A stretch of DNA of 26,826 bases from Opitutales bacterium (GTDB lineage Bacteria > Verrucomicrobiota > Verrucomicrobiia > Opitutales > Opitutaceae): the NCBI GenBank assembly GCA_021772595.1, contig JAJFLS010000434.1:1-26826 (forward strand), written 5' to 3'. This document shows positions 1-8,954 of this stretch, piece by piece. The notes under the pieces are model-generated. The model did no database searches and had not been told where the DNA came from. It saw only the letters and a program-made list of their open reading frames with translations. Position 1 is the first letter of the stretch. Each line of letters begins with the position of its first letter. The translations under genes were made by a program, and so were the position numbers.

Positions 1-1
1 C

Positions 2-829
2 GAGGAAGCAGGAGAATTGGATAACACAATTATAGTGATGACGGGTGACCACGGTATGCCCTTCCCTCGCTGCAAAGGAAATCTCTATGACTGGGGCTCG
101 CGTGTGCCCTTGGCTATCCGTTGGGGTGATCAGGTGAAGCCAGGCCGGACATTATCCGATTTTGCATCCTTAACAGACCTTGCGCCAACCTTTCTAACTG
201 CAGCAGGCATCGAAGTTCCGGAAGTGATGACCGGTAAAAATCTTTTGCCTATACTGAAGTCCAAGAAGAAGGGTCGTGTAGATAGGAAGCGCGACTTCGT
301 GGTGTACGGTCGCGAGCGCCATGGGGTCGGCCAAAAGTTACCGTCTATGGATGGCTATCCATCTCGCGCGATACGAACGGACGATTGGTTGCTGATCCTT
401 AACCTTGAGGCTGATCGCTGGCCAGCGGGTGTGCCCTCTGGCGCGACGCACCCTAAAGATAGTTATACTGATTGTGATGCCGGCCCGACCAAGAGTTTTC
501 TTATCGAGCATAAAGACGAAAGTAAGATCGTTAAATACTATGATCTTAGTTTTGCCAAGCGAGCAGCTGTAGAGCTGTACGATTGCAACGCCGATCCAGA
601 CCAAGTGAACAATTTAGCTAAAAATCCAAAGCACAAAAAGACATTAGAGAAATTGAAGAAGCAGTTGACTTCATACTTGGCCACCACCGAAGACCCGCGC
701 TTCACCGATGCGCCTGTGCTGTTTGATCAGTATCCTTATCGCGCGGACTATATGACTGACCATTTCAAGGAAAATGGGTATCGATACTCAGAGGAAACGA
801 ATTGGATTCCCGTGAAGATCGAAAAGTGA
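2..829 (+). CDS. Sulfatase, 3' part (5' end outside window)
   Basis: This is the C-terminal part of a family S1 sulfatase, a formylglycine-dependent hydrolase of sulfate esters that is usually periplasmic. The frame is open to the left edge, so the TTG at 17 is probably not the start, and the CxPxR active-site motif lies off the window. Visible family features are the metal-binding MTGDHG segment at the beginning, followed by KGNLYDWGSRVPLAIRWG, where the lysine and the downstream loop line the sulfate pocket. A C-terminal ELYDCNADPDQVNNLA block is typical of sulfatase subdomain 2. The ending (YLATTEDPRF, then DQYPY) resembles sulfamidase/heparan-sulfatase-like members, but the substrate cannot be read from sequence. 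The gene lies 50 bp before a second sulfatase on the same strand, which suggests an operon. No disruption is seen in the visible part. Confidence 0.88.
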   Translation, partial: EEAGELDNTIIVMTGDHGMPFPRCKGNLYDWGSRVPLAIRWGDQVKPGRTLSDFASLTDLAPTFLTAAGIEVPEVMTGKNLLPILKSKKKGRVDRKRDFVVYGRERHGVGQKLPSMDGYPSRAIRTDDWLLILNLEADRWPAGVPSGATHPKDSYTDCDAGPTKSFLIEHKDESKIVKYYDLSFAKRAAVELYDCNADPDQVNNLAKNPKHKKTLEKLKKQLTSYLATTEDPRFTDAPVLFDQYPYRADYMTDHFKENGYRYSEETNWIPVKIEK

Positions 830-879
830 ACAAAGGCATTACAAAGATTAAAGCATCAACACAAAAGACATTCGAAAAG

Positions 880-2531
880 ATGAATTATAAAATTCATAAA
901 AATACGATCACTATATACTCACTAGTCCTTGCTCTGGTAACCACAGGCTTTCACCTTAACGCTGCAGAAAGGCCGAATGTCATCATCATCCTTGTCGATG
1001 ACATGGGATTTTCCGACATCGGCGCTTATGGCAGCGAGATCAAAACTCCTCACATCGATTCATTAGCTGAGGGCGGCGTACGTTATTCTCAATTCTATAA
1101 CGCCTCGCGTTGTTGTCCGACGCGGGCCACGCTTATGACTGGCTTACACCCGCACCTTACAGGCATCGGTCACATGACCAATTCGCCCACCAACAGTGAG
1201 AAAAATGATAAAGGACAAGCGTTCCCGAACTATCGCGGATTCCTCAATCGTCAATGCGCCACTTTGGGGGAAGTGCTTGGCTCAGCTGGCTATTCAACTT
1301 ATCTCGCTGGTAAATGGCACCTGGGAGGCCATGAGGAATCACGTTGGCCGCTCCAACGAGGGTTCGACAAATTCTATGGCAACATCGCCGGCTCAACCCG
1401 CTATTTTTCCCCTGATTCGGATAAACGTGAAGGTAGAGGCATAACCTGGGACAATGAACCATTGACAACAGTTGAGAGCACCACCGATCGCCCCTACTAC
1501 ACAACAGATGCCTTTACAGACCACGCCATTAATTTTTTAGACGAAGGCGAAAAGGATGCCCCTTTCTTCCTCTACTTAGCCTATACAGCCCCTCATTGGC
1601 CTCACCAGGCGCATGAAGAAGATATAGATAAATATCACGGTAAATATAGCATGGGATGGGATCAATTGCGTCAAAACCGCTACCGGCGTCAAATCGAACT
1701 CGGCCTCTTTGAAGAAAGCATCGCCTCTCTCCGCGTGATTCAAAAGTGCCGGACTGGACAAGTCTAAAGCCCGAAAAGCAAAAGGAAATGGACCTGCGCA
1801 TGGCTGTCTATGCCGCAATGATTGACCGTGTTGATCAAAATATCGGCAAACTCATAACTTCTCTAAAAAGCCAAGGCCTCTTCGAAAATACGCTCATCCT
1901 CTTCATGTCTGATAACGCCGCCTGCGCTGAAGGTGAAACGCTTGGTCGAGGTAATATTTTCGATATAGAAAAACGCAACCTCGAGACTAACAATAACTAC
2001 GGTGCGGCCTGGGCAAATGCGTCCAGTACACCGTTCCGCCTCTACAAGCACTACACCCACGAAGGCGGCTCAGCAACGCCCTTCATCATACATTGGCCCA
2101 ATGGCATACAAAGTCAAAGCAACTGGTATCGCGACTCTGCTCAACTCATAGACGTTGTTCCTACACTTCTGGAAGTATGTGACGTCAAGTATCCCGAAAC
2201 CTATCAAGGTAATGAACTCCACCCACTACGCGGTATTTCACTTACCCCATCCTTTACAGCTGAGTCTCTCATGCGCACCAAACCAATGTTCTCGGAGCAT
2301 GAAAACAACGCCTTCATGATAGATGGTTCCTGGAAATTGGTGGGTAAAGGGGTCGCGACTCCACAAGGCCCAGACATTGAGAAATGGGAACTCTATAACC
2401 TCAAAAATGATCGGACGGAGCTTAAGAACCTCGCCAAAGCAGAAAGTCGGCGCCTCAAAGAAATGGATGATTCATGGCATGCATGGGCCCTGGAGGATAA
2501 AGTTTATCCAAAGCCAAGTAGTAAGAAGTAA
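880..2531 (+). pseudogene. Arylsulfatase with single-base frameshift
   Basis: This is a family S1 arylsulfatase split over two frames. The ATG at 880 gives a signal peptide ending near residue 29 (HLNAAERPN), then the metal-binding VDDMGF and the active-site motif CCPTR, with Cys78 as the formylglycine site. The first frame runs to a stop at 1767 and its last 14 or so residues do not fit the family. The other frame takes over at about 1728 with SPRDSKVPDWTS and continues through RMAVYAAMIDRVDQ and FMSDNA to the stop at 2531. Adding one C near 1725 would give SIALSPRDSKVPDW and a single 550-residue protein, the usual length for this arylsulfatase type. A real mutation or a sequencing error are both possible. 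The gene follows one sulfatase by 50 bp and precedes another by 7 bp. Confidence 0.85.
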
Positions 2532-2538
2532 TTATAAA

Positions 2539-3409
2539 ATGGAAAAGAATACAATCACCGTATATCTATTATTCCTACTCTCTATCGCTCGCCGCGCGTC
2601 ACTTTGCCTTGCGCTACCTTGTCTGCTCGCGGCGAGTCTTCACGCCGCGACGTTGACAAACATCGTTGTATTTATCTCCGACGATCTTGGCCGTTTGGAT
2701 ACTTCCATTCATGGCTCGAAGGACGTTCGAACTCCGACCATGGATTGGCTCGCTGCAGCGGGCATGACTTTTAACAACGCCTATGTCGCCTCCCCAGCCT
2801 GTTGTCCCAGTCGCTTCTCGTTTCTCACCGGATTGATGCCCGCGCGGCATGGCGCGCATCCCAATCACAGCGAGGTTAAACCGGGCACCCAGTTCCTTCC
2901 GCCCATCCTAAAATCCTTGGGGTACCACATCGCTTCATTTGGCAAAATAGCTCATCGCAACAAGGACTTCGCGGGTCTGGACTTTAATTCTCCCCAAAAG
3001 ACCGATATGTCTCAGGAAGTGGTGACGCATTTTAGCGAGTCGGATATCGACGCTCCCATTTGCCTTTTAGTCGGCGATCGTCGGCCGCATGTCGCCTGGA
3101 CCAAGGAAATGAACTATGATCCAAAGCAAGTGACCTTGCCTCCATTCTTCATCGACACCGAGGAAACGCGCAAACATTGGGCGCGTTACCTGACAGACAT
3201 TGAAGGGATGGATGAGGAAATGGGCCGGGTCCTGGAATTCGCCAAAGAGAAGTTTGGCGATAGCTTCATCTTCCTATTCACCAGCGATCACGGAGGGCAG
3301 TGGCCCTTCGGCAAATTGGACCACGGCACAAGGCGATGAGCTCTTGCCACAATTTGAACCCTATTTGACTTCCGAACCAATCCCCGATCTAGAACGCACG
3401 CAGAAATAA
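2539..3409 (+). pseudogene. Sulfatase with large internal deletion
   Basis: The intact frame runs 2539-3339 (266 residues). It has a long signal peptide, ISDDLG metal ligands, the CCPSR motif (Cys88 as formylglycine site) and the TSDHGGQWPFGK metal/substrate loop, so the N-terminal catalytic half is well conserved. Right after FGK the frame becomes LDHGTRR and stops. In the next frame, from about 3314, the sequence reads NWTTAQGDELLPQFEPYL and ends at 3409. This resembles the usual sulfatase C-terminus, where a WMKxQGD-like segment precedes a short tail. I infer that an interstitial deletion joined the catalytic half to the extreme C-terminus out of frame, removing roughly 150-200 codons. The protein would lack subdomain 2 and is unlikely to work. 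The start is 7 bp after the preceding sulfatase stop. Confidence 0.8.
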
Positions 3410-3489
3410 GCGAAAGTGAAGCAAGATGAGGAATTTAAGGGCTTAACAACCTACAGGCCAACCAAGGCAGATGCTGTGCCTCCCCCTGA

Positions 3490-3717
3490 ACCAAATCGGA
3501 ACAATTGAATTTCCGATCAACAATTCTCGTAGAGGATGGGAGCAATGTCAGTGGCGAAATCCGGCGAGGCGATACCGTCTACGATAGACAGTACGAGAAG
3601 AGGTAGCGCGAGGCGATTGAGCAGTTTGGTTTTCAGAAAAAGGATCATCCGTCAGACTTCTCGGAAATGAGGATAGCAATGCGCGATTTTTTCAACCACG
3701 AAGGACAGGGAGTATAG
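3490..3717 (+). pseudogene. Unidentified coding remnant
   Basis: The gap 3410-3780 has no intact gene. In one frame from 3490 the translation looks protein-like (for example VEDGSNVSGEIRRGDTVYD, then EAIEQFGFQKKDHPSDFSEM). It is interrupted by a TAG at 3604-3606 and ends at 3715-3717. No start codon with a ribosome-binding site is visible. I do not recognise the family. It could be the end of a lost gene or a chance open frame. Confidence 0.3.
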
Positions 3718-3749
3718 ATGGATTATTTCGTCTCCGTACCTCCGTGGTT
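3694..3749. repeat. Intergenic inverted repeat
   Basis: AACCACGAAGG at 3694-3704 and CCTCCGTGGTT at 3739-3749 are inverted copies that match at 10 of 11 bases, with 34 bases between them. The right arm extends outward as CTCCGTACC before the matched part. It lies between the end of the decayed sulfatase region and the 3' end of the minus-strand sulfatase. It may be a dispersed intergenic repeat; no T-run supports a terminator. Confidence 0.5.
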
Positions 3750-3780
3750 TATGAAACGTTTGAGTGAACATTGATATCGG

Positions 3781-5232
3781 TTAACGGTTTTCTTGTTGGT
3801 GAACGTGACTCGGCAGTGGGAGAAAATCGCTTTCGCGAATCATCCATTTGTCCATCTCGACTCGCAACTCCGTCTCGATTGCTTCGATCGCTTTCGTGCC
3901 AGCCAGATTCTTTAACTGAAACGGATCCTTCTCCAAATCGTAGAGCTCGAAGATCGGACGCGGAAGGTGGAAGTAGAGTCGCTCGTGCAGCGCCGACAGT
4001 TCGCCTTGTTCGTGCAGCTGCTGCATCGCGATCCAAACGGGATTCTTGCCCATATCAACAGGCGAGTAGCGACGTTCCGGAATCGCGTTGTACAAGTAGA
4101 GATAGCGATCGGTCGTGATCGAACGCGATAGATCGAAACCATCCGTTTGCGTAATCGGTCCGAAATGCCAACCGCGTTCGGCAAAGACGTAATCACGGCC
4201 GCGGAAAGGTTTTCCCTGCAGTTCGTCGATGAAGCTCACTCCCGTCATACCCGAAGCCGCATTGAGTCCAGCTACATCGATTATAGTCGCCGACAAGTCC
4301 ACACCGCTCACAAGGGCATCGCTAACCGATCCCGCCTTCACCTTGCCCGGCCAACGAACGATCAATGGGACATGCGTGCCCCGCGTCGCCAAGGTCCCCT
4401 TGCCCCTCAATAACGCTTCCCCATTATCCCCCATGAAGATCACGAGGGTATTTTCCATTAGTCCCCGTTTCTTCAATACATCATTCACCAATCCGATTCC
4501 CGTATCCAAATCGCGAACCTCCGCCAGATACTTGGCGTAGTCCAATCGCGTTTCCGGTATATCCGGCCAATCCGGAGGCAAAACGAGCTTTGCAGGGTCG
4601 ATGCCATCGTAGTCGTCTCCCCATTTTCGATGCGGCTGATTAAACCCGAAATAAAGAAAGAAGGGCTTACCTACAGGTATTTCGTCCAAAACCGATCCCA
4701 CCAAGTCGCCGACATTCGCCAAGGCTTTGCCTTTAGTGCTCGCCCCTCTAACGAAGTGGTCAAAGCGACGCTCGAACGCTTCCTCGCGCATACCCATCTC
4801 CACCAGCGCCTCCGAAACGTGATCCAGATCCCTTCCCCTTCCATCCAAATGCTGGTGTCGCCCATCTAAACCGACCCAGTAGCCACCCTCTCTCAAGACA
4901 TCAGTGAAGAGTACCGTATCCGCGCGAGCTGGCTGGGCAAATCGAGTCGTCGAAAGCCCCACCGGCGATCGTCCCGCGAAAATCGATATACGCGAAGGCG
5001 CGCACTGAGGCGCTGCCGTATAAGCCCGTTTTAACCGCATGCCTTCCGCTGCCATTTCATCGAGCTTCGGCGTAATATTGAAGCGCTGACAATTAACATC
5101 TCCATACACACCCAAATGCGGCATGCTATGATCATCAGAGAGTATCAGCAGGATATTCGGACGCTTATCTGCAGCTAAACCAGTAGCGCTTGCGATTAGG
5201 GAGACGATTAGGCTAAGAAAACGAGTTTTCAT
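3781..5232 (-). CDS. Secreted sulfatase (family S1)
   Basis: This is the only complete sulfatase in the window (483 residues), transcribed against the other three. It has a signal peptide (cleavage probably after residue 21, GLA-ADK), metal ligands in LSDDHS (Asp33, Asp34), and the active-site motif CAPSR with Cys77 as the residue converted to formylglycine. It also has QPHRKW near 199-204, MGDNG (Asp269/Asn270) and RGKGTL with Lys278, followed by HVPLIVRWPG. The C-terminal FELYDLEKDPFQLKNLA block is the standard subdomain 2 signature. All expected catalytic positions are present, so it should be active if a formylglycine-generating enzyme exists elsewhere; none is in the window. It probably removes sulfate from an algal or animal polysaccharide in the periplasm, with unknown substrate. 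It stands alone as a transcription unit. Confidence 0.93.
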   Translation of the reverse strand: MKTRFLSLIVSLIASATGLAADKRPNILLILSDDHSMPHLGVYGDVNCQRFNITPKLDEMAAEGMRLKRAYTAAPQCAPSRISIFAGRSPVGLSTTRFAQPARADTVLFTDVLREGGYWVGLDGRHQHLDGRGRDLDHVSEALVEMGMREEAFERRFDHFVRGASTKGKALANVGDLVGSVLDEIPVGKPFFLYFGFNQPHRKWGDDYDGIDPAKLVLPPDWPDIPETRLDYAKYLAEVRDLDTGIGLVNDVLKKRGLMENTLVIFMGDNGEALLRGKGTLATRGTHVPLIVRWPGKVKAGSVSDALVSGVDLSATIIDVAGLNAASGMTGVSFIDELQGKPFRGRDYVFAERGWHFGPITQTDGFDLSRSITTDRYLYLYNAIPERRYSPVDMGKNPVWIAMQQLHEQGELSALHERLYFHLPRPIFELYDLEKDPFQLKNLAGTKAIEAIETELRVEMDKWMIRESDFLPLPSHVHQQENR

Positions 5233-5383
5233 TTTAGGAAAACGCCATCCAATCCGCCGACGTAGTCTCTAGCAATTCAATTGAAATCCTTTAGCCCCGA
5301 CCATTTATTTAGTCGCCGCTGAATAACGACTCAACTCATTGATTGTCAGCAACTAAAACTTGCCTTTGCTTGCCTGTTTTGAC

Positions 5384-6726
5384 AGTGTTTTCGGATACAA
5401 GCGGAAAACCCGGTCAAAGAGATGATAAAGCCGAGCGAAAAAGACGACCAAGAAAGCTTCCTTCTGCCGAACCTGGAAAGCCTGCTCGACCAGCGCCAGG
5501 CGCTTTGCAAGCTCTCGCGAGCTATCCACTGGAAACGATTCGAGCGGGAGATGGGCTAGAGCTACAGCGAGAGCCAAGGAGCTCCGGGCAAGCCGATTCG
5601 CCTGATGGTCGGGCTGTTGATACTCAAGCAGCTTCACGACCTCAGCGACGACGAGGTGGTCGCCCAATGGGTGCAGAATCCGTACTTCCAATACTTCACC
5701 GGCGAGATCGAGTTCCAATGGCGCCTTCCGATCGACCCTTCGTCCTTGAGCCGGTTTCGCCGTCGCGTCGGCGAAGAGGGCTTCGAGGCTATTCTCGCCG
5801 AATCGATACGCCTTCACGGCAAGAAGGCGCGGGAGCGCACGGTTATCGTCGACACGACGGTGCAGGAGAAGGACATAGCCTTCCCGACCGATTCCAAGCT
5901 CTATCGCAAGATCGCCGAGAAGTGCGTGAAGAGGGAGTCGGCCTGCGCCGCAGCCTATCGCCGAACCCTTCCCAAGCCGGTGAAGGACCAGCCCAACCGT
6001 TCCCATCCCAGGCGCGCGAAATCCGCCAGGGCGTCCGCGCGCAAGCTCAAGACGATCGCCGGAGCTCCGGTTCGCGAGCTTCGCCGCAATCTGCCCGCCG
6101 ACGCGCGGGAGCGACTAGGCGGAGAGCTTGATCTGCTCGACAAAGTCCTGGCCCAGAAGCGAAGCGACAAAAACAAGATCTACAGCCTGCACGAGCCCGA
6201 AGTGAGCTGCATCGGCAAGGGCAAGGGCCACAAGAAGTGGGAGTTCGGCCAGAAGGCCTCGATCGCGCGGACCTATCGGGGAGGAATCATAGTGGGCGCG
6301 AAAAGCTTCCGCGGAAACGTCGGCGACCAGCAGACTCTCGAACCCGCCTTCGCGCAGATCGAAAGAATCGCGGGAGTCCGCCCGAAAGACTGCCTCGCCG
6401 ACCGAGGCTACAGTGGGAGAAAGAATGTAGGGGAAACGAGGATACACATTCCCGGAAGGCCGAACAAAAACTCCGCCGTCTACCAGAAGAGTCGCGACAG
6501 GAAGAGATTCCGCAAGCGAGCCGGTGATCGGGCACCTCAAGAGCGACTTCAGGCTAGGACGAAGCTTTCTCAAAGGCCTGCTCGGCGACAGCCTGAATCT
6601 TCTCATGGCCGCGGTGGCCTTCAATCTAAAGAAATGGATCAACCAACCCATTTTTTTGGCCATCGCTCGAGAATTGGCAATACGCCAGGCGAATCGATCG
6701 CCCGTTGCTTGAAAAATCAAAACACT
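5384..6726 (+). mobile_element. Degenerate IS5-family insertion sequence
   Basis: The element is defined by its broken transposase at 5422-6712. Possible remains of the ends are AGTGTTTT at 5384-5391 and AAAACACT at 6719-6726, an 8-bp inverted match just outside the coding part; each side also carries CCTG or its complement at slightly different spacing. No target-site duplication was identified, so the borders are tentative. Confidence 0.4.
5422..6712 (+). pseudogene. IS5-family transposase, nonsense codon plus frameshift
   Basis: This is a DDE transposase of the IS5 family, broken twice. From the ATG at 5422 the frame reads 45 residues and meets TAG at 5557-5559. The same frame resumes as PIRLMVGLLILKQL and holds the IS5 N-terminal features (DPSSLSRFRRRVGEEGFE), the first catalytic aspartate in VDTTVQEKD and the second in CLADRGYSG. 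Near 6510-6520 the reading shifts: the proper C-terminus, EPVIGHLKSDFRLGRSFLKG, which carries the catalytic glutamate, lies in another frame and ends at 6712. IS5 relatives usually have a few extra residues (RAAIEPV) here, so a small deletion is likely. Long open frames on both strands inside this GC-rich region are shadows. The element is immobile on its own and sits in the decayed part of the window. Confidence 0.85.
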
Positions 6727-6879
6727 TTTTCAGGACCGACTACATAGGATTTTGATTCAGTCCGTGTGCACTCGTATCATCGAGATTCAATGGGGCATTC
6801 AATTCGTTTGAACATTTTCCGTATTTATTCCGGCCCAATACCATTGTCGAACGCTTCAATATTGAATAGCGATCTTGGC

Positions 6880-7244
6880 ATGGAATCTAAACTATTGTTC
6901 AAAGAGGAATGCTATCGAATTATGGGAGCTTGTTTTGAGGTCTACAAAGAAAAGGGATGCGGATTTGCTGAAGCTATCGAATTCGAATATCAAACGATTC
7001 CCTACCTCGCCCAATATCCCATAAAATTGACCTATCGAGGAAAAGAACTGGCTCACCAATATATTCCAGACTTCTTCTGTTTCGGCTCTACAATCGTCGA
7101 AATAAGGCCGTATCCACCTTGACTGATGAGCACCGAGCTCAAATCATCAACTATCTCAAGGCCACGAGATCAACACTAGGACTGCTCGTCAACTTCGGGC
7201 ATCATCCCAAAATACAATGGGAACGAATCGCCTACTCCCGCTAG
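6880..7244 (+). pseudogene. GxxExxY-family protein, frameshifted
   Basis: GxxExxY proteins are small (about 125 residues), probably related to PD-(D/E)XK nucleases, with no established function. The ATG at 6880 gives MESKLLFKEECYRIMGACFE, the usual start of one subtype. The name-giving motif is damaged: GCGFAEAIEFE lacks about seven residues, including the tyrosine expected after GFxEAVYQE. The frame continues through AHQYIPDFFCFG to IVEI and then ends at 7122. In another frame VSTLTDEHRAQIINYLKAT and VNFGHHPKIQWERIA follow, to a stop at 7242-7244. One extra A in ATAAGG at about 7104 would restore IVEIKAVSTL. The gene thus has both an internal deletion and a frameshift. A repeat of the TTAGTG/TTAGCGG type begins immediately after its stop. 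Confidence 0.82.
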
Positions 7245-7275
7245 TTTTCGCGCCCTTTAGTGATATTAGCGGACC
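7245..7275 (+). repeat. Dispersed repeat, TTTCGCG-TTAGTG-TTAGCGG type, copy 1
   Basis: TTTTCGCG, TTTAGTG and TTAGCGGAC occur in order within 31 bases, starting directly after the GxxExxY pseudogene stop. The same blocks with the same spacing occur at 9958-9988 (minus strand) and 25079-25109, and in a longer form at 10447-10486. Confidence 0.6.
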
Positions 7276-7350
7276 AAATTCCTTCAACAAGATCCCGTTA
7301 GACCGTTAACCATTAGTAAGAACGCTGTTGGTTTATCCCAAATTCCCTCC

Positions 7351-8700
7351 ATGAATCCCACACTCCTCATAGTCGATGACGACGAAGAAATCCGCACTCA
7401 AATGAAGTGGGGCCTCGCCCAGGATTACGAGATCGTCCAAGCCTTCGATCGTAACTCCGCCATCGAGAAATTCCGGGTTCACAAACCCTTGGTCGTTCTC
7501 CTCGACCTCGGATTGCCTCCCCACCCAAATACACCAGAAGAAGGCCTCGCTGCTCTCCGCGAACTCTTGGAAATCGATCCAAAGACCAAGGTCGTAATCG
7601 CTTCGGGCCAGGGCGAGCGCGAAAACACCCTTCAAGCCGTCGGTTCCGGCGCCTACGATTTTCTGACCAAACCGGTCGATATGGACGAGCTGCTGCTGCT
7701 GCTCAAGCGCTGTTTTCACGTTGCCCAGCTCGAACGCGAATTTTTCGAGATGAAACGTCAGTACAACGACGACACTTTCGAGGGCATGCTAGGGACATCG
7801 AAGCCGATCCAAGCAGTATTCGATTCGATTCGGAAAGTCGCCACCTCAGACGCGCCCGTTATGATTCTCGGCGACAGCGGCACTGGAAAGGAAATGGCCG
7901 CTCGGGCTATCCACCAGCGCAGCGCCCGCAGCGCCCAGCCCTTCGTCGCCATTAATTGCAGCGCGATTCCTGAGGCTCTCCTGGAAAGCGAGCTATTCGG
8001 TCACGAGAAAGGCTCTTTCACAGGCGCCCACGCTCAAAAGAAAGGCAAGATCGAGCAAGCCACCGGCGGCACGCTTTTTCTGGACGAAATCGGAGACGTT
8101 CCTCTCCAAGTCCAAGTCAAGCTGCTGCGATTCCTGCAGGAGGGATATATCGAGCGAGTCGGCGGCAACGACATGATCCAGGTCAATGCCCGAGTGGTCG
8201 CCGCAACCAACGCCGATCTTAAGAAAGGCATGGCCGAAGGCACCTTTCGCGAAGACTTCTTTTATCGGCTCGCTGTCGTCGAATTCAATCTGCCTCCGCT
8301 GCGCGACCGCGAAGGAGACATCGAGCTAATCGCGAATGCACTGCTGCAACGCTTCGCAAAGGAAAACAACAAACCGGGTCTCTCCCTTGGATCGAAAACC
8401 GCGACTGCGATGATCCGCCACAATTGGCCCGGCAATGTCCGCGAACTGCAAAATCGCTTGAGGCGCGCCGTCATTATGAGTGAAGGCAAGACGATCAGCC
8501 CAGACGACATGGAGCTCAGCCTTGCGAGCCAAGCTCATGTTGGCAAATCTCTCAAAGAAGCCCGAGAAGATCTCGAGCGCCAGATGGTCTTGGATGCCTT
8601 GCGCAAGCACTCGAACAAGATCACCTCCGCCGCCACGGAGCTAGGAATAAGTCGTCCCAACTTCTACGAGCTGATGAAAAAACTCGGCATCAATCGATAG
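7351..8700 (+). CDS. prsR: PrsR-like sigma-54-dependent response regulator
   Basis: This is a 449-residue three-domain activator of sigma-54 RNA polymerase. The receiver (1-122) has the acidic pocket DDD at 9-11, phospho-acceptor Asp52 and Lys107. The segment LDLGLPPHPNTPEEGL and then GQGERENTLQAVGSGAYDF resembles the receiver of PrsR, the regulator of PEP-CTERM/exopolysaccharide systems. The AAA+ domain (about 147-375) is intact: Walker A GDSGTGKE (174-181), sigma-54-contact loop GSFTGA (221-226, usually GAFTGA), Walker B GGTLFLDEIGD (239-249) and WPGNVREL (359-366). The C-terminal Fis-type helix-turn-helix is complete (ITSAATELGISRPNFYELMKK). No partner kinase, exosortase or PEP-CTERM protein lies in the window. 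The exopolysaccharide genes nearby and the sigma-54 promoter at 18676-18691 suggest its regulon; that link is inference. The gene is preceded by decayed sequence and seems to be transcribed alone. Confidence 0.88.
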   Translation: MNPTLLIVDDDEEIRTQMKWGLAQDYEIVQAFDRNSAIEKFRVHKPLVVLLDLGLPPHPNTPEEGLAALRELLEIDPKTKVVIASGQGERENTLQAVGSGAYDFLTKPVDMDELLLLLKRCFHVAQLEREFFEMKRQYNDDTFEGMLGTSKPIQAVFDSIRKVATSDAPVMILGDSGTGKEMAARAIHQRSARSAQPFVAINCSAIPEALLESELFGHEKGSFTGAHAQKKGKIEQATGGTLFLDEIGDVPLQVQVKLLRFLQEGYIERVGGNDMIQVNARVVAATNADLKKGMAEGTFREDFFYRLAVVEFNLPPLRDREGDIELIANALLQRFAKENNKPGLSLGSKTATAMIRHNWPGNVRELQNRLRRAVIMSEGKTISPDDMELSLASQAHVGKSLKEAREDLERQMVLDALRKHSNKITSAATELGISRPNFYELMKKLGINR

Positions 8701-8874
8701 GCATTTCAAGCAAAGGTCAGCTAGCGATTATGCACTAGAGCTGCACGAAAAAGAACGCCTAGATCACTACAGCAGAAGTGTTCACCACCGAGCCAAGGGT
8801 ATTCCAATATTTTTATTCGGTATAATTCCATTTTTCCCTTGCATACCACTAAGCCCCGGATAGTGTCAAAAAAC

Positions 8875-8890
8875 TGTTAATCCATTAACA
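8875..8890. other. 16-bp palindrome in gap 8701-9017
   Basis: TGTTAAT and ATTAACA form perfect 7-base arms around CC. The gap between the regulator gene and the 3' end of rfbA (317 bases) has no gene I can support. It also holds TATAAT at 8821-8826, without a good -35 element at the right distance, and the hairpin terminator at 8955-8982. The palindrome could be an operator for a short transcript; nothing proves it. Confidence 0.3.
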
Positions 8891-8954
8891 ACCGTGATTC
8901 GATCGTGCCGTTACCCTAGCCATTCCAACTCTCGACTTACGACCGATTTTCAAG

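Noticed and set aside
1710..1746. Programmed -1 ribosomal frameshift in the arylsulfatase
   Set aside because: There is no X XXY YYZ slippery heptamer or downstream structure in the overlap, and this family is not known to use recoding. A lost base is simpler.
5343..6131. Long arginine/proline-rich open frame overlapping the transposase
   Set aside because: It is an out-of-frame reading of the GC-rich transposase; the IS5 motifs lie in the other frame.
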